Below the pieces are notes generated by a model. That model had not been told where the DNA came from. It ran no database searches and saw only the letters and a list, made by a program, of their open reading frames with translations. Source: Nitrospiria bacterium (lineage in GTDB: Bacteria; Nitrospirota; CAKKRA01; 9FT-COMBO-42-15). Taken from it: a DNA stretch of 6,251 bases. Made by a program: the position numbers and the translations under genes. Shown here piece by piece: positions 1 to 5,410 of the stretch. Position 1 is the first letter of the stretch; the number at the start of each line of letters is the position of its first letter. Where the stretch lies: NCBI GenBank assembly GCA_919902475.1, contig CAKKRA010000391.1, forward strand, positions 1 through 6,251, written 5' to 3'.

Positions 1-6
1 TTACAG

Positions 7-486
7 ATGATGTCAATGGTTATTGAAAAGCCTTTGAATAAATTGATAATTTTCCTTGCCACAGGCTTTTATGCAGGCTATCTTCCCTATGCGCCTGGCA
101 CAATCGGGAGTCTTATCGGAGTCGGGATTTTTTTCATTATAAATAGCCTGTTTCCTGTTTATTATCTGGGTGTCCTTTTCCTTCTTTTTACCCTTGGTGT
201 TTATCTCTCTGACAGGGCAGAGGCATTATTTGCAAAGGAAGATCCATCTCAGATTATATTTGATGAGATATTAGGTCTTCTTGTTGCTATGGCGCTTATC
301 CCAAATGGGATCGGATGGATAATTGCTGGTTTTTTTCTTTTCAGGTTCTTTGATATTTTTAAGCCGTACCCTATCAGGGATATTGAAAAAAGATTTAACG
401 GCGGATTCGGGATTATGCTTGATGATATTGCAGCAGGGATTTATACAAATATATTGCTGCAGGGTGTGAGGCTCTATGTGGGCTGA
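7..486 (+). CDS. pgpA: Phosphatidylglycerophosphatase A (PgpA)
   Basis: Membrane phosphatase that removes the phosphate from phosphatidylglycerophosphate to give phosphatidylglycerol. The 159-residue product is close to the usual family length. Family landmarks are all visible: the APGTIGS loop (residues 29-35) after a first hydrophobic segment, the acidic FDEILG motif (85-90), the FRFFDIFKPYPIR block (112-124), and the GGFGIMLDD-AAG block (132-144) whose acidic residues (D86, E87, D139, D140) are the expected metal/phosphate site. Hydrophobic stretches near 13-26, 36-67, 88-118 and 141-152 fit an integral inner-membrane protein. The start is uncertain: ATG occurs at 7, 10 and 16, the frame is open to the window edge, and no ribosome-binding site can be seen, so the true start could lie upstream. 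The 3' end overlaps cinA by 11 bases, implying one operon. Family assignment is secure. Confidence 0.93.
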   Translation: MMSMVIEKPLNKLIIFLATGFYAGYLPYAPGTIGSLIGVGIFFIINSLFPVYYLGVLFLLFTLGVYLSDRAEALFAKEDPSQIIFDEILGLLVAMALIPNGIGWIIAGFFLFRFFDIFKPYPIRDIEKRFNGGFGIMLDDIAAGIYTNILLQGVRLYVG

Positions 487-1723
487 GCTTATTGCTGTAG
501 GCTCGGAACTCCTTTCATGGGATAAGGCAGAGACAAATTCTTTGTATATCTCAAAGCAGTTAAACCTCCTTGGCATTAATGTCCGCTTTAAATCAATTGT
601 TGGAGATGCTGAATCAGATATTGAAGCTGTATTAAAGGCTGCAGTAAGCCGCTCGCAGGTTGTAATTATTACAGGAGGCCTTGGCCCAACAGAGGATGAT
701 TTAACAAGAAAGGCTGTTGCCAAGGCATTAAAAAGGGGGCTTGTTTTAAAAGAGGAGCTCATTGAAAAAATAAAGAAGCGGTTTGAATCAATGGGCAAGG
801 CCATGCCTAAGAATAATGAAAGGCAGGCTCTGATGCCAAATAAGGCAGTTGTAATTGATAACCCAATCGGCACTGCCCCTGGTTTTGCAATTGAGCATGA
901 TAAAGTCCTCATAATCTGCCTGCCAGGCGTCCCTGCTGAGATGCAGAGGATGTTTGAAGAGGGCGCAGTCCCTCTTATTAAAAAAAGGATTGATGTATCA
1001 GAGGCTGTTAGACTTTGGATTATTAGAACCTGCGGTATTGCAGAGGCAAAGGTAGATGAGTTAATCGGCGATTTATATGCAGCAGATAAGAATATCAGGA
1101 TTGGCCTTGCCGCAGGTGAAAAGGGCGTTGATGTAAGGATAACATCCTCTAAGGCTTCAGAGATTGAGACATCAAGATTATCAGCAGAATTAGAGGAAAA
1201 GATTACAGCAATACTAAAGGATTATATATATGGTTTTGATAATGAAGAGATGGAGGAGATTGTTGTAAGGCTTTTAATGGAAAAGGGCGCTAAATTGGCA
1301 GTTGCAGAGTCTTGCACAGGCGGTCTGATTTCAAAGAGGCTCACAGATGTTTCTGGAAGCTCTGCCTGCTTTGACAGAGGGATTGTTAGTTACAGCAACG
1401 AGGCAAAGATACAGATGCTGAAAATTTCTAATGATTTGATTAAAGCCTATGGCGCTGTAAGTTCGCAAGTGGCAATGGCAATGGCAGAGAGCGTAAGGAG
1501 GATTTCAAACACAGAACTCGGCATCGGTGTAACAGGCATTGCCGGGCCGACAGGCGGCACACCTGAAAAACCTGTGGGTCTTGTTTATATTGCCATTTCT
1601 GAAAAAGGGAAAGAGACAAGGTGCAAGGGATACAATTTTGCAGGTAATCGTGGAATGATAAGGATGAAGGCTTCGCAATTTGCCTTAAATATAATAAGGA
1701 GAGCACTGCTTAACATACAATGA
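476..1723 (+). CDS. cinA: CinA-family protein: NMN deamidase / ADP-ribose pyrophosphatase
   Basis: Two-domain CinA protein of 415 residues, the normal full length. The N-terminal MoCF-like (COG1058) domain spans roughly 1-170, with AELIAVGSELL (3-13), the TGGLGPTEDDLT nucleotide-site loop (66-77) and the LPGVPAEM motif (149-156). A middle linker domain (about 175-250) follows. The C-terminal CinA/PncC amidase domain (about 258-415) has AESCTGG (277-283, candidate nucleophile S279), GIVSYSNEAK (302-311, with Y306 and K311) and GVTGIAGPTGG (351-361). In the family the C domain deamidates nicotinamide mononucleotide in pyridine-nucleotide recycling, and the N domain hydrolyses ADP-ribose. The name comes from competence induction in streptococci. 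The ATG at 476 is the only reasonable start: an in-frame TGA lies at 467-469, and GAGG (468-471) precedes it by 4 bases. The usual residues after GSELL are replaced by SWDKAETNS, a mild divergence. It is coupled to pgpA upstream and thpR downstream. Confidence 0.95.
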   Translation: MWAELIAVGSELLSWDKAETNSLYISKQLNLLGINVRFKSIVGDAESDIEAVLKAAVSRSQVVIITGGLGPTEDDLTRKAVAKALKRGLVLKEELIEKIKKRFESMGKAMPKNNERQALMPNKAVVIDNPIGTAPGFAIEHDKVLIICLPGVPAEMQRMFEEGAVPLIKKRIDVSEAVRLWIIRTCGIAEAKVDELIGDLYAADKNIRIGLAAGEKGVDVRITSSKASEIETSRLSAELEEKITAILKDYIYGFDNEEMEEIVVRLLMEKGAKLAVAESCTGGLISKRLTDVSGSSACFDRGIVSYSNEAKIQMLKISNDLIKAYGAVSSQVAMAMAESVRRISNTELGIGVTGIAGPTGGTPEKPVGLVYIAISEKGKETRCKGYNFAGNRGMIRMKASQFALNIIRRALLNIQ

Positions 1724-2286
1724 TTCGTTCTTTTATTTCCATTGACATACCGGATGAATTAAAAAATGCGATAAAGGCATTACAGGAGATGTTTAGAAAA
1801 TGCGATGCTGATGTCCGATGGACAAGGATAGAGGCTATGCATCTTACATTAAAATTCTTAGGCAATGTTGAAGAAAAGCAGATTGAAGAGATAAAAATAA
1901 TACTTAAAGAGATTGCTTTACAAACGCCTTTAATTAACATAAAATTAAATGGAGCAGGTGTATTTCCCAATCAGAAGTTGCCGAGGGTTCTGTGGGTTGA
2001 CGTTATAGAGGATGATGGTATTCTTGATAACCTCCAGAAAAGGATGGATGCTGAATTATCAAAAATAGGTTTTGAAAAAGAGAAGAGGGATTTTAAACCG
2101 CATCTTACGCTCGGCAGGATAAGGTCGCAAAAGGACAGGGAGAGGCTTGTTAAACTTTTAGAGGAGAATAAGGATAAAGAGCTTGGGTTTTTTACAGCAT
2201 CGGATATAAAACTAATGAAGAGCGAGTTGAGGCCAGAGGGTTCGGTTTATACTGAGTTGGCAAGGTTTGGGTTTGGAAGAAGTTGA
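1720..2286 (+). CDS. thpR: RNA 2',3'-cyclic phosphodiesterase (2H family, LigT/ThpR)
   Basis: 188-residue cytoplasmic 2H-superfamily enzyme, the usual size. The two catalytic His-x-Thr motifs are present as HLTL at 41-44 (in AMHLTLKFLG) and HLTL at 128-131 (in FKPHLTLGRI). The N-terminal MIRSFISIDIP and the VFPNQKLPRVLW segment (81-92) are also typical. Family members open 2',3'-cyclic phosphates on RNA and can join tRNA halves in vitro; the physiological substrate is poorly defined. The start ATG overlaps the cinA stop as ATGA (1720-1723), the classical arrangement for translational coupling. An AAGGAGAG sequence at 1696-1703 is somewhat far upstream (16 bases) and may help reinitiation. The gene ends just before the palindromic repeat, so it is probably the last gene of the pgpA-cinA-thpR unit unless transcription reads through to recA. 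Confidence 0.93.
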   Translation: MIRSFISIDIPDELKNAIKALQEMFRKCDADVRWTRIEAMHLTLKFLGNVEEKQIEEIKIILKEIALQTPLINIKLNGAGVFPNQKLPRVLWVDVIEDDGILDNLQKRMDAELSKIGFEKEKRDFKPHLTLGRIRSQKDRERLVKLLEENKDKELGFFTASDIKLMKSELRPEGSVYTELARFGFGRS

Positions 2287-2310
2287 CATTTTAATCACCC
2301 TCCCCTTAAT
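2283..2310 (+). promoter_or_regulatory. Weak candidate sigma-70-type promoter for recA
   Basis: A perfect TTGACA hexamer (2283-2288) overlaps the thpR stop codon. At a 16-base spacing lies CTTAAT (2305-2310), which matches TATAAT at four of six positions but lacks the important second-position A. If used, the -10 would lie inside the palindromic repeat, and the recA leader would begin within its first hairpin and carry the second. This is pattern matching only; recA could equally be read from upstream. Confidence 0.22.
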
Positions 2311-2378
2311 CCCCTCCCGTCAAGGGAGGGGAAAGAAAATTCCCTCTCCCCTTGCGGGAGAGGGTTAGGGAGAGGGGT
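2297..2378. repeat. C/G-rich double-hairpin palindromic repeat with G4-capable tracts
   Basis: An 82-bp imperfect inverted repeat in the thpR-recA gap. Hairpin 1 is CCCCTCCC (2311-2318) pairing perfectly with GGGAGGGG (2324-2331) around a 5-base loop. Hairpin 2 is CCCTCTCCC (2342-2350) pairing perfectly with GGGAGAGGG (2356-2364) around a 5-base loop. The outer arms (2297-2318 and 2356-2378) are also roughly reverse complements, so a larger cruciform is possible. The + strand has four G-runs at regular 3-base spacing (2356-2377), and the - strand has four G-runs opposite 2298-2318; both fit the G-quadruplex pattern. From general knowledge, repeats of this CCCTCTCCC/GGGAGAGGG look are scattered through many bacterial genomes, so it is probably a REP/MITE-like dispersed repeat. 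No U-run follows either hairpin, so it is not a standard intrinsic terminator. Confidence 0.8.
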
Positions 2379-2403
2379 ATATAACATTAATTATTTACTT
2401 TTT

Positions 2404-2410
2404 AAGGAGG
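2404..2410 (+). promoter_or_regulatory. Strong ribosome-binding site of recA
   Basis: AAGGAGG lies 9 bases before the recA ATG at 2420. It decides between two nearby ATGs: the one at 2412 is only one base from the Shine-Dalgarno and out of frame, while the one at 2420 is well placed and opens the conserved RecA frame. The preceding stretch (2379-2403) is A+T-rich, favouring an unstructured initiation region after the G-rich repeat. Confidence 0.85.
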
Positions 2411-2419
2411 GATGCAAAA

Positions 2420-3496
2420 ATGGTTGATAATAAGGATAAATTAAAGGCATTGGAGCTTACAATCTCACAGATAGAAAAACAGTTTGGTAAGGGCTCTATT
2501 ATGAAGCTTGGGGCAGACGAGGTTATTTCTGACATCCCTGCTATATCAACAGGCTCATTAGGCCTTGATATTGCGCTTGGTGTTGGAGGCATGCCGAGGG
2601 GAAGGGTGATAGAGATATTCGGGCCTGAATCATCAGGCAAGACAACATTAACGCTTCACATCATAGCAGAGGCGCAGAAGGCAGGCGGCACTACAGCCTT
2701 TATTGATGCAGAGCATGCCTTAGATGTAAATTATGCAAAGAAGCTTGGTGTAAAAACAGATGAGCTCTTGATTTCCCAGCCTGATACAGGCGAGCAGGCG
2801 CTTGAGGTTACGGAGATGCTTGTAAGGAGCGGCGCAATTGATGTAATAGTCATTGATTCTGTTGCAGCGCTTGTGCCTAAGGCAGAGATTGAAGGCGAGA
2901 TGGGTGACGCCCACATGGGCCTGCAGGCAAGGCTTATGTCCCAGGCGCTAAGAAAGCTTACTGCTGTGATAAGCAAATCCCAGACAACTGTTATCTTCAT
3001 TAATCAGATTAGGATGAAGATAGGCGTGATGTTCGGGAATCCAGAGACGACAACAGGCGGCAATGCCTTGAAGTTCTATTCCTCTGTAAGGCTTGATATC
3101 AGGAAGGTCTCTGCAATAAAAGAGGGCGAGGATGTTATAGGAAACCGCGTGCGCGTAAAGGTTGTAAAAAATAAGGTTGCGCCGCCGTTCAAGCAGGCAG
3201 AGTTTGATGTAATGTTTAATGAAGGCATCTCAAAAATGGGAGAGGTTGTGGACTTAGCCGTTGAAAAGAATATCATTGCAAAGAGCGGCGCATGGTATTC
3301 ATATAAAGATGAGAGGATTGGACAGGGCAGGGAGAATGCAATAAAATATCTAAAAGATAATGCTGCTTCCGCAAATGAGATAGAGAGTAAGATTAAAGAA
3401 ATGTTCGGCCTTGCAAACAGGCCAAAGGCAGAGGAGAAAAAGCAGGCAGCGCCTGCAGTAAAGGGGACAGCAGCGCCTAAGGCTGTGACGGCTTAA
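2420..3496 (+). CDS. recA: Recombinase A (RecA)
   Basis: ATP-dependent strand-exchange protein and SOS co-protease, acting as a filament on single-stranded DNA. The 358-residue length is normal. Visible in order: an N-terminal oligomerisation helix ending in QFGKGSIMKLG (21-31), Walker A GPESSGKT (68-75), the catalytic glutamate in IDAEHA (E98), Walker B DVIVIDSVAAL (141-151), DNA loop L1 (about 156-175, EIEGEMGD..MGLQARLMSQ), DNA loop L2 (about 193-219, with QIRMKIG and the GNPETTTGG run) and a C-terminal domain to about residue 332. The tail after 333 is rich in Ala, Lys and Pro with a repeated AAP (343-345 and 351-353), and is not acidic like the E. coli tail. The start is fixed by AAGGAGG at 2404-2410. 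No intein or frameshift is present. pilT follows after 64 bases, and recX, its usual regulator partner, comes only after pilT. I saw no obvious LexA box in the leader. Confidence 0.98.
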   Translation: MVDNKDKLKALELTISQIEKQFGKGSIMKLGADEVISDIPAISTGSLGLDIALGVGGMPRGRVIEIFGPESSGKTTLTLHIIAEAQKAGGTTAFIDAEHALDVNYAKKLGVKTDELLISQPDTGEQALEVTEMLVRSGAIDVIVIDSVAALVPKAEIEGEMGDAHMGLQARLMSQALRKLTAVISKSQTTVIFINQIRMKIGVMFGNPETTTGGNALKFYSSVRLDIRKVSAIKEGEDVIGNRVRVKVVKNKVAPPFKQAEFDVMFNEGISKMGEVVDLAVEKNIIAKSGAWYSYKDERIGQGRENAIKYLKDNAASANEIESKIKEMFGLANRPKAEEKKQAAPAVKGTAAPKAVTA

Positions 3497-3560
3497 TATA
3501 ATAAATTGAAGCGTTTCTCCGATTCGGTTTTGAAATTAGGATTCTTCATGGAGGTTTAAT

Positions 3561-4733
3561 ATGAATATAAATGAACTCCTTAAAACTGCCTCTGAGCGCA
3601 GGGCATCTGATATCCACTGCAAGGTCGGCAGTCCGCCTGTGTTGAGGATTGACGGCAGGCTAACGCCTATGATAGAGCACAACAGGATTACTCAGGAGGA
3701 TGCTGTATCAGTTGCATTCGGCATTATGAGCAATCCACAGAAGCAGAAGTTTAAAGAGAGAAATGAGCTTGACCTTGCATACAGCGTTCCAGGTCTTGGA
3801 AGGTTCAGGGTAAATGTCTTTCAGCAGAGGGGTACAATCGGGATTGTCTTCAGGGTTGTGCCTATGAAGATAATGACTGTTGAGGAGCTTAATCTTCCCC
3901 CTGTTGTTGAGAAGCTTGCCAATGAGCAGAGGGGGCTTATACTTGTTACAGGCACAACAGGCAGCGGTAAATCTACAACCTTGGCTGCGATGATTGATTA
4001 TATCAATGCAGCCAGAACAGAGCATATAATGACTATTGAGGATCCTATTGAATTTCTGCACAGGGATAAAAAGAGCATTGTTAATCAGAGGGAGATTGGA
4101 GCAGATACAGAGTCGTTCAGCGGCGCATTAAGAAGCGCCCTGCGCCATGACCCGGATGTTATTCTTGTCGTCGAGATGAGGGACTTTGAGACCATATCAA
4201 CCGCCTTGACAGCAGCAGAGACAGGCCACCTTGTTTTAAGCACACTTCATACAGTTGATGCAACAGAGACAATAAACCGTATAATTGCAGTCTTCCCGCC
4301 GTATCAGCAGAAGCAGGTGAGGCTGCAGCTTGCATCAATCTTAAAAGGTGTTATCTCAATGCGTCTGATACCAAGGGCAGACGGCAAGGGACGTGTTCCA
4401 GCAGCAGAGGTCATGGTTGTAACAGAGACCATAAAGGAATGTATAATAGATGCAGACAAGACAAGGAAGATTCATGAATATATAACCGCAGGAACATCAC
4501 AGTATGGCATGCAGACCTTTGACCAGGCATTGATGAACCTGTATATGAGGGAGCTTATCACATATGAAGAGGCGCTTCGCAGATGCACAAAACCAGAGGA
4601 TTTTGCATTAAAGGTTAAGGGCATCCAGTCAACCTCTGACCTTGCATGGGATCCTGCTTCCAAAGGAGAGAGGGGGCCAAAGAAGGTTGATGAGGGGGAG
4701 GTAAAGATAGAGAGATTCGGCTCAGTAAAATAA
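3561..4733 (+). CDS. pilT: Type IV pilus retraction ATPase (PilT family)
   Basis: Hexameric cytoplasmic secretion-superfamily ATPase that powers pilus retraction for twitching motility and DNA uptake. The 390 residues comprise an N-terminal PAS-like domain (about 1-100, with ASDIH at 15-19 and LRIDGRL at 28-34) and a RecA-like ATPase domain. Motifs are Walker A GTTGSGKST (131-139), Asp box TIEDPIEF (158-165), Walker B DPDVILVVEMRD (197-208) and His box TGHLVLSTLHT (221-231). GMQTFDQAL (316-324) and the FALKVKGIQST segment (348-358) are typical of the PilT C-terminal domain, and a charged tail follows from about 365. Two oddities stand out: position 204 is Val where the family almost always has Gly before the catalytic Glu (E205), and the AIRNLIR motif is degenerate (TIKECII, 290-296). 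PilU is an alternative name. The start has GGAGG (3550-3554) 6 bases upstream. pilT lies between recA and recX on the same strand. Confidence 0.92.
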   Translation: MNINELLKTASERRASDIHCKVGSPPVLRIDGRLTPMIEHNRITQEDAVSVAFGIMSNPQKQKFKERNELDLAYSVPGLGRFRVNVFQQRGTIGIVFRVVPMKIMTVEELNLPPVVEKLANEQRGLILVTGTTGSGKSTTLAAMIDYINAARTEHIMTIEDPIEFLHRDKKSIVNQREIGADTESFSGALRSALRHDPDVILVVEMRDFETISTALTAAETGHLVLSTLHTVDATETINRIIAVFPPYQQKQVRLQLASILKGVISMRLIPRADGKGRVPAAEVMVVTETIKECIIDADKTRKIHEYITAGTSQYGMQTFDQALMNLYMRELITYEEALRRCTKPEDFALKVKGIQSTSDLAWDPASKGERGPKKVDEGEVKIERFGSVK

Positions 4734-4780
4734 ATTAAGAGCTTTTTACGAAGCCGCAATGCCGCCATTTGAAAAGTCTT

Positions 4781-5251
4781 ATGACTGATGAAATAAAAAA
4801 GGCAAAAGATGCTGCTTACAGATTCCTTTCCTACAGGCAGAGGAGCAAAAAGGAATTAATTGATAAATTAAAAGAGAAGAAGTTTTCAGATAAGACAATT
4901 GAAGATGTAGTTCAGGGTTTAGAGGAATATAATTATATCAATGATGCTGACTTTGCTTTCAACTGGGCAGAGAGCAGGGTGCGCACAAGACGTATAGGCC
5001 CGATAATTCTCCGCAGTGAGCTGCTAAAAAAAGGCATATCAAAAGATATTGTAGATAAAACTTTAAAAGAGATATATAATAAGTACAGTGAAAGGTCTCT
5101 TGTAATTGATGCGCTAAATTCAAAAGCCAAGATGCAGAAGGACATGCCAGAAGAGAAAAAGAAAAGAAGGCTTTACAGCTTTTTAGCGCAAAGGGGCTTT
5201 TCATACGAAATAATAAACGAGATCTTGGGAGGTGACTGTTTAGCAGTTTAG
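4781..5251 (+). CDS. recX: Regulatory protein RecX
   Basis: RecX binds RecA filaments and limits their extension and ATPase. The product is 156 residues, a usual length, and largely helical and basic. Three-helix RecX repeats are recognisable: AAYRFLSYRQRSKKELIDKL (11-30), the hallmark YINDADFAFNWAESR (52-66) followed by GPIILRSELLKKGI (73-86), and RLYSFLAQRGFSYEIINEIL (130-149). I prefer ATG 4781; an in-frame TTG at 4769 would add four residues (MKSL), and neither has a clear Shine-Dalgarno. It lies 47 bases after pilT, so recA, pilT and recX are probably co-transcribed. The last codons and the TAG stop (residues 151-156, GDCLAV) fall inside the left hairpin of the MITE-like element starting near 5232, so the present C-terminus appears to be supplied by an insertion. 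The conserved fold ends at about residue 149, so function is probably kept. Confidence 0.88.
   Translation: MTDEIKKAKDAAYRFLSYRQRSKKELIDKLKEKKFSDKTIEDVVQGLEEYNYINDADFAFNWAESRVRTRRIGPIILRSELLKKGISKDIVDKTLKEIYNKYSERSLVIDALNSKAKMQKDMPEEKKKRRLYSFLAQRGFSYEIINEILGGDCLAV
5225..5231 (+). repeat. Left copy of 7-bp direct repeat TTGGGAG (candidate target-site duplication)
   Basis: TTGGGAG lies inside the end of recX, immediately before the near-terminal inverted repeat of the A+T-rich element. An identical copy occurs at 5404-5410 on the other side. The placement fits a target-site duplication, although a purine-rich 7-mer resembling a Shine-Dalgarno could also recur by chance. Confidence 0.5.
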
Positions 5252-5403
5252 AGTAAACTGCTAAACATCATTGAAAATTGTAAATTGCAAAATGAAAAAT
5301 GCAAGTTTAGAAAGAAGAAGTCCTAAAATTTTACAATTTTCAATTTAAAATTTGCATTTTGCATTGAAGTTTAGGCATTCGTAATAATGACTAAACTGTT
5401 ACT
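5232..5403. mobile_element. MITE-like non-coding A+T-rich element between recX and alaS
   Basis: About 172 bp with no coding capacity, visibly richer in A and T than its flanks. The left end GTGACTGTTTAG (5232-5243) and the right end CTAAACTGTTAC (5391-5402) are inverted repeats matching at 10 of 12 positions. The hexamer GTTTAG or its complement recurs at least six times (5238, 5246, 5261, 5305, 5369, 5391). Internal structure: a strong hairpin at 5233-5270, and a perfect 14-bp inverted pair TTGAAAATTGTAAA (5271-5284) with TTTACAATTTTCAA (5330-5343). Further TGCAAAATG/CATTTTGCA pairing joins 5286-5294 to 5355-5363. The 7-bp direct repeat TTGGGAG flanks it on both sides, with one unaccounted base (5403) on the right. 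Size, inverted ends, direct repeat and lack of genes fit a miniature inverted-repeat element mobilised in trans. No transposase is in the window and I do not recognise the family. Confidence 0.6.
5233..5270 (+). repeat. Long hairpin spanning the recX stop codon
   Basis: A perfect 14-bp stem TGTTTAGCAGTTTA (5237-5250) with TAAACTGCTAAACA (5254-5267) closes on the 3-base loop GAG. The stem extends by three more pairs (TGA 5233-5235 with TCA 5268-5270) past a single bulged C at 5236. The recX TAG stop (5249-5251) sits at the hairpin tip. No U-run follows, so it is not a standard intrinsic terminator, but it could slow ribosomes or RNA decay. Confidence 0.85.
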
Positions 5404-5410
5404 TTGGGAG
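5404..5410 (+). repeat. Right copy of 7-bp direct repeat TTGGGAG
   Basis: Identical to 5225-5231. It lies one base beyond the right inverted end of the A+T-rich element and contains the GGGAG that serves as the alaS ribosome-binding site. Confidence 0.5.
5406..5410 (+). promoter_or_regulatory. Ribosome-binding site deciding the TTG start of alaS
   Basis: GGGAG lies 9 bases before TTG 5420-5422. The codon just upstream in the alaS frame is a TGA stop (5417-5419), so the gene cannot start earlier, and the next in-frame ATG (5543) would remove the first 41 conserved residues. The ATG at 5413 is only 2 bases from GGGAG and in another frame. Confidence 0.75.

Noticed and set aside
271..912. 213-codon open frame on the - strand across pgpA and cinA
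   Set aside because: It is antisense to two clearly conserved genes, its protein resembles no family I know, and its length is explained by codon bias of the genes opposite.
2311..2364. The two C/G-rich hairpins as an intrinsic terminator for thpR
   Set aside because: Neither stem is followed by a U-run on the + strand (GAAAGAAAATT and TTAGGGAG follow), so the Rho-independent pattern is not met.
2286..2391. ACATT..AAT-like sequences on both sides of the recA-upstream repeat as a target-site duplication
   Set aside because: They are imperfect, unequally spaced from the repeat ends and A+T-rich, so chance similarity is likely.
3442..3456. GCAGGC-AGC-GCCTGC hairpin near the recA 3' end
   Set aside because: It is a 6-bp stem inside codons of the Ala-rich tail, explained by repeated GCA/GCC/CCT codons, with no U-run.
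3497..3502. Exact TATAAT just after the recA stop as a pilT promoter -10
   Set aside because: No -35-like hexamer or extended -10 TG is found at suitable spacing; an A+T-rich gap makes the hexamer unremarkable.
4759..4788. Nine-codon ORF overlapping the recX start as a leader peptide
   Set aside because: It has no ribosome-binding site, no regulatory codon run and no attenuator-like structure.
4959..5204. 81-codon - strand frame opposite recX, and similar - strand frames opposite recA, pilT and alaS
   Set aside because: All lie wholly opposite conserved genes and show no family motifs.
5238..5396. Recurring GTTTAG/CTAAAC units as a CRISPR array or iteron set
   Set aside because: The units are only 6-8 bases, irregularly spaced and in both orientations; they fit the ends and folds of one element better.
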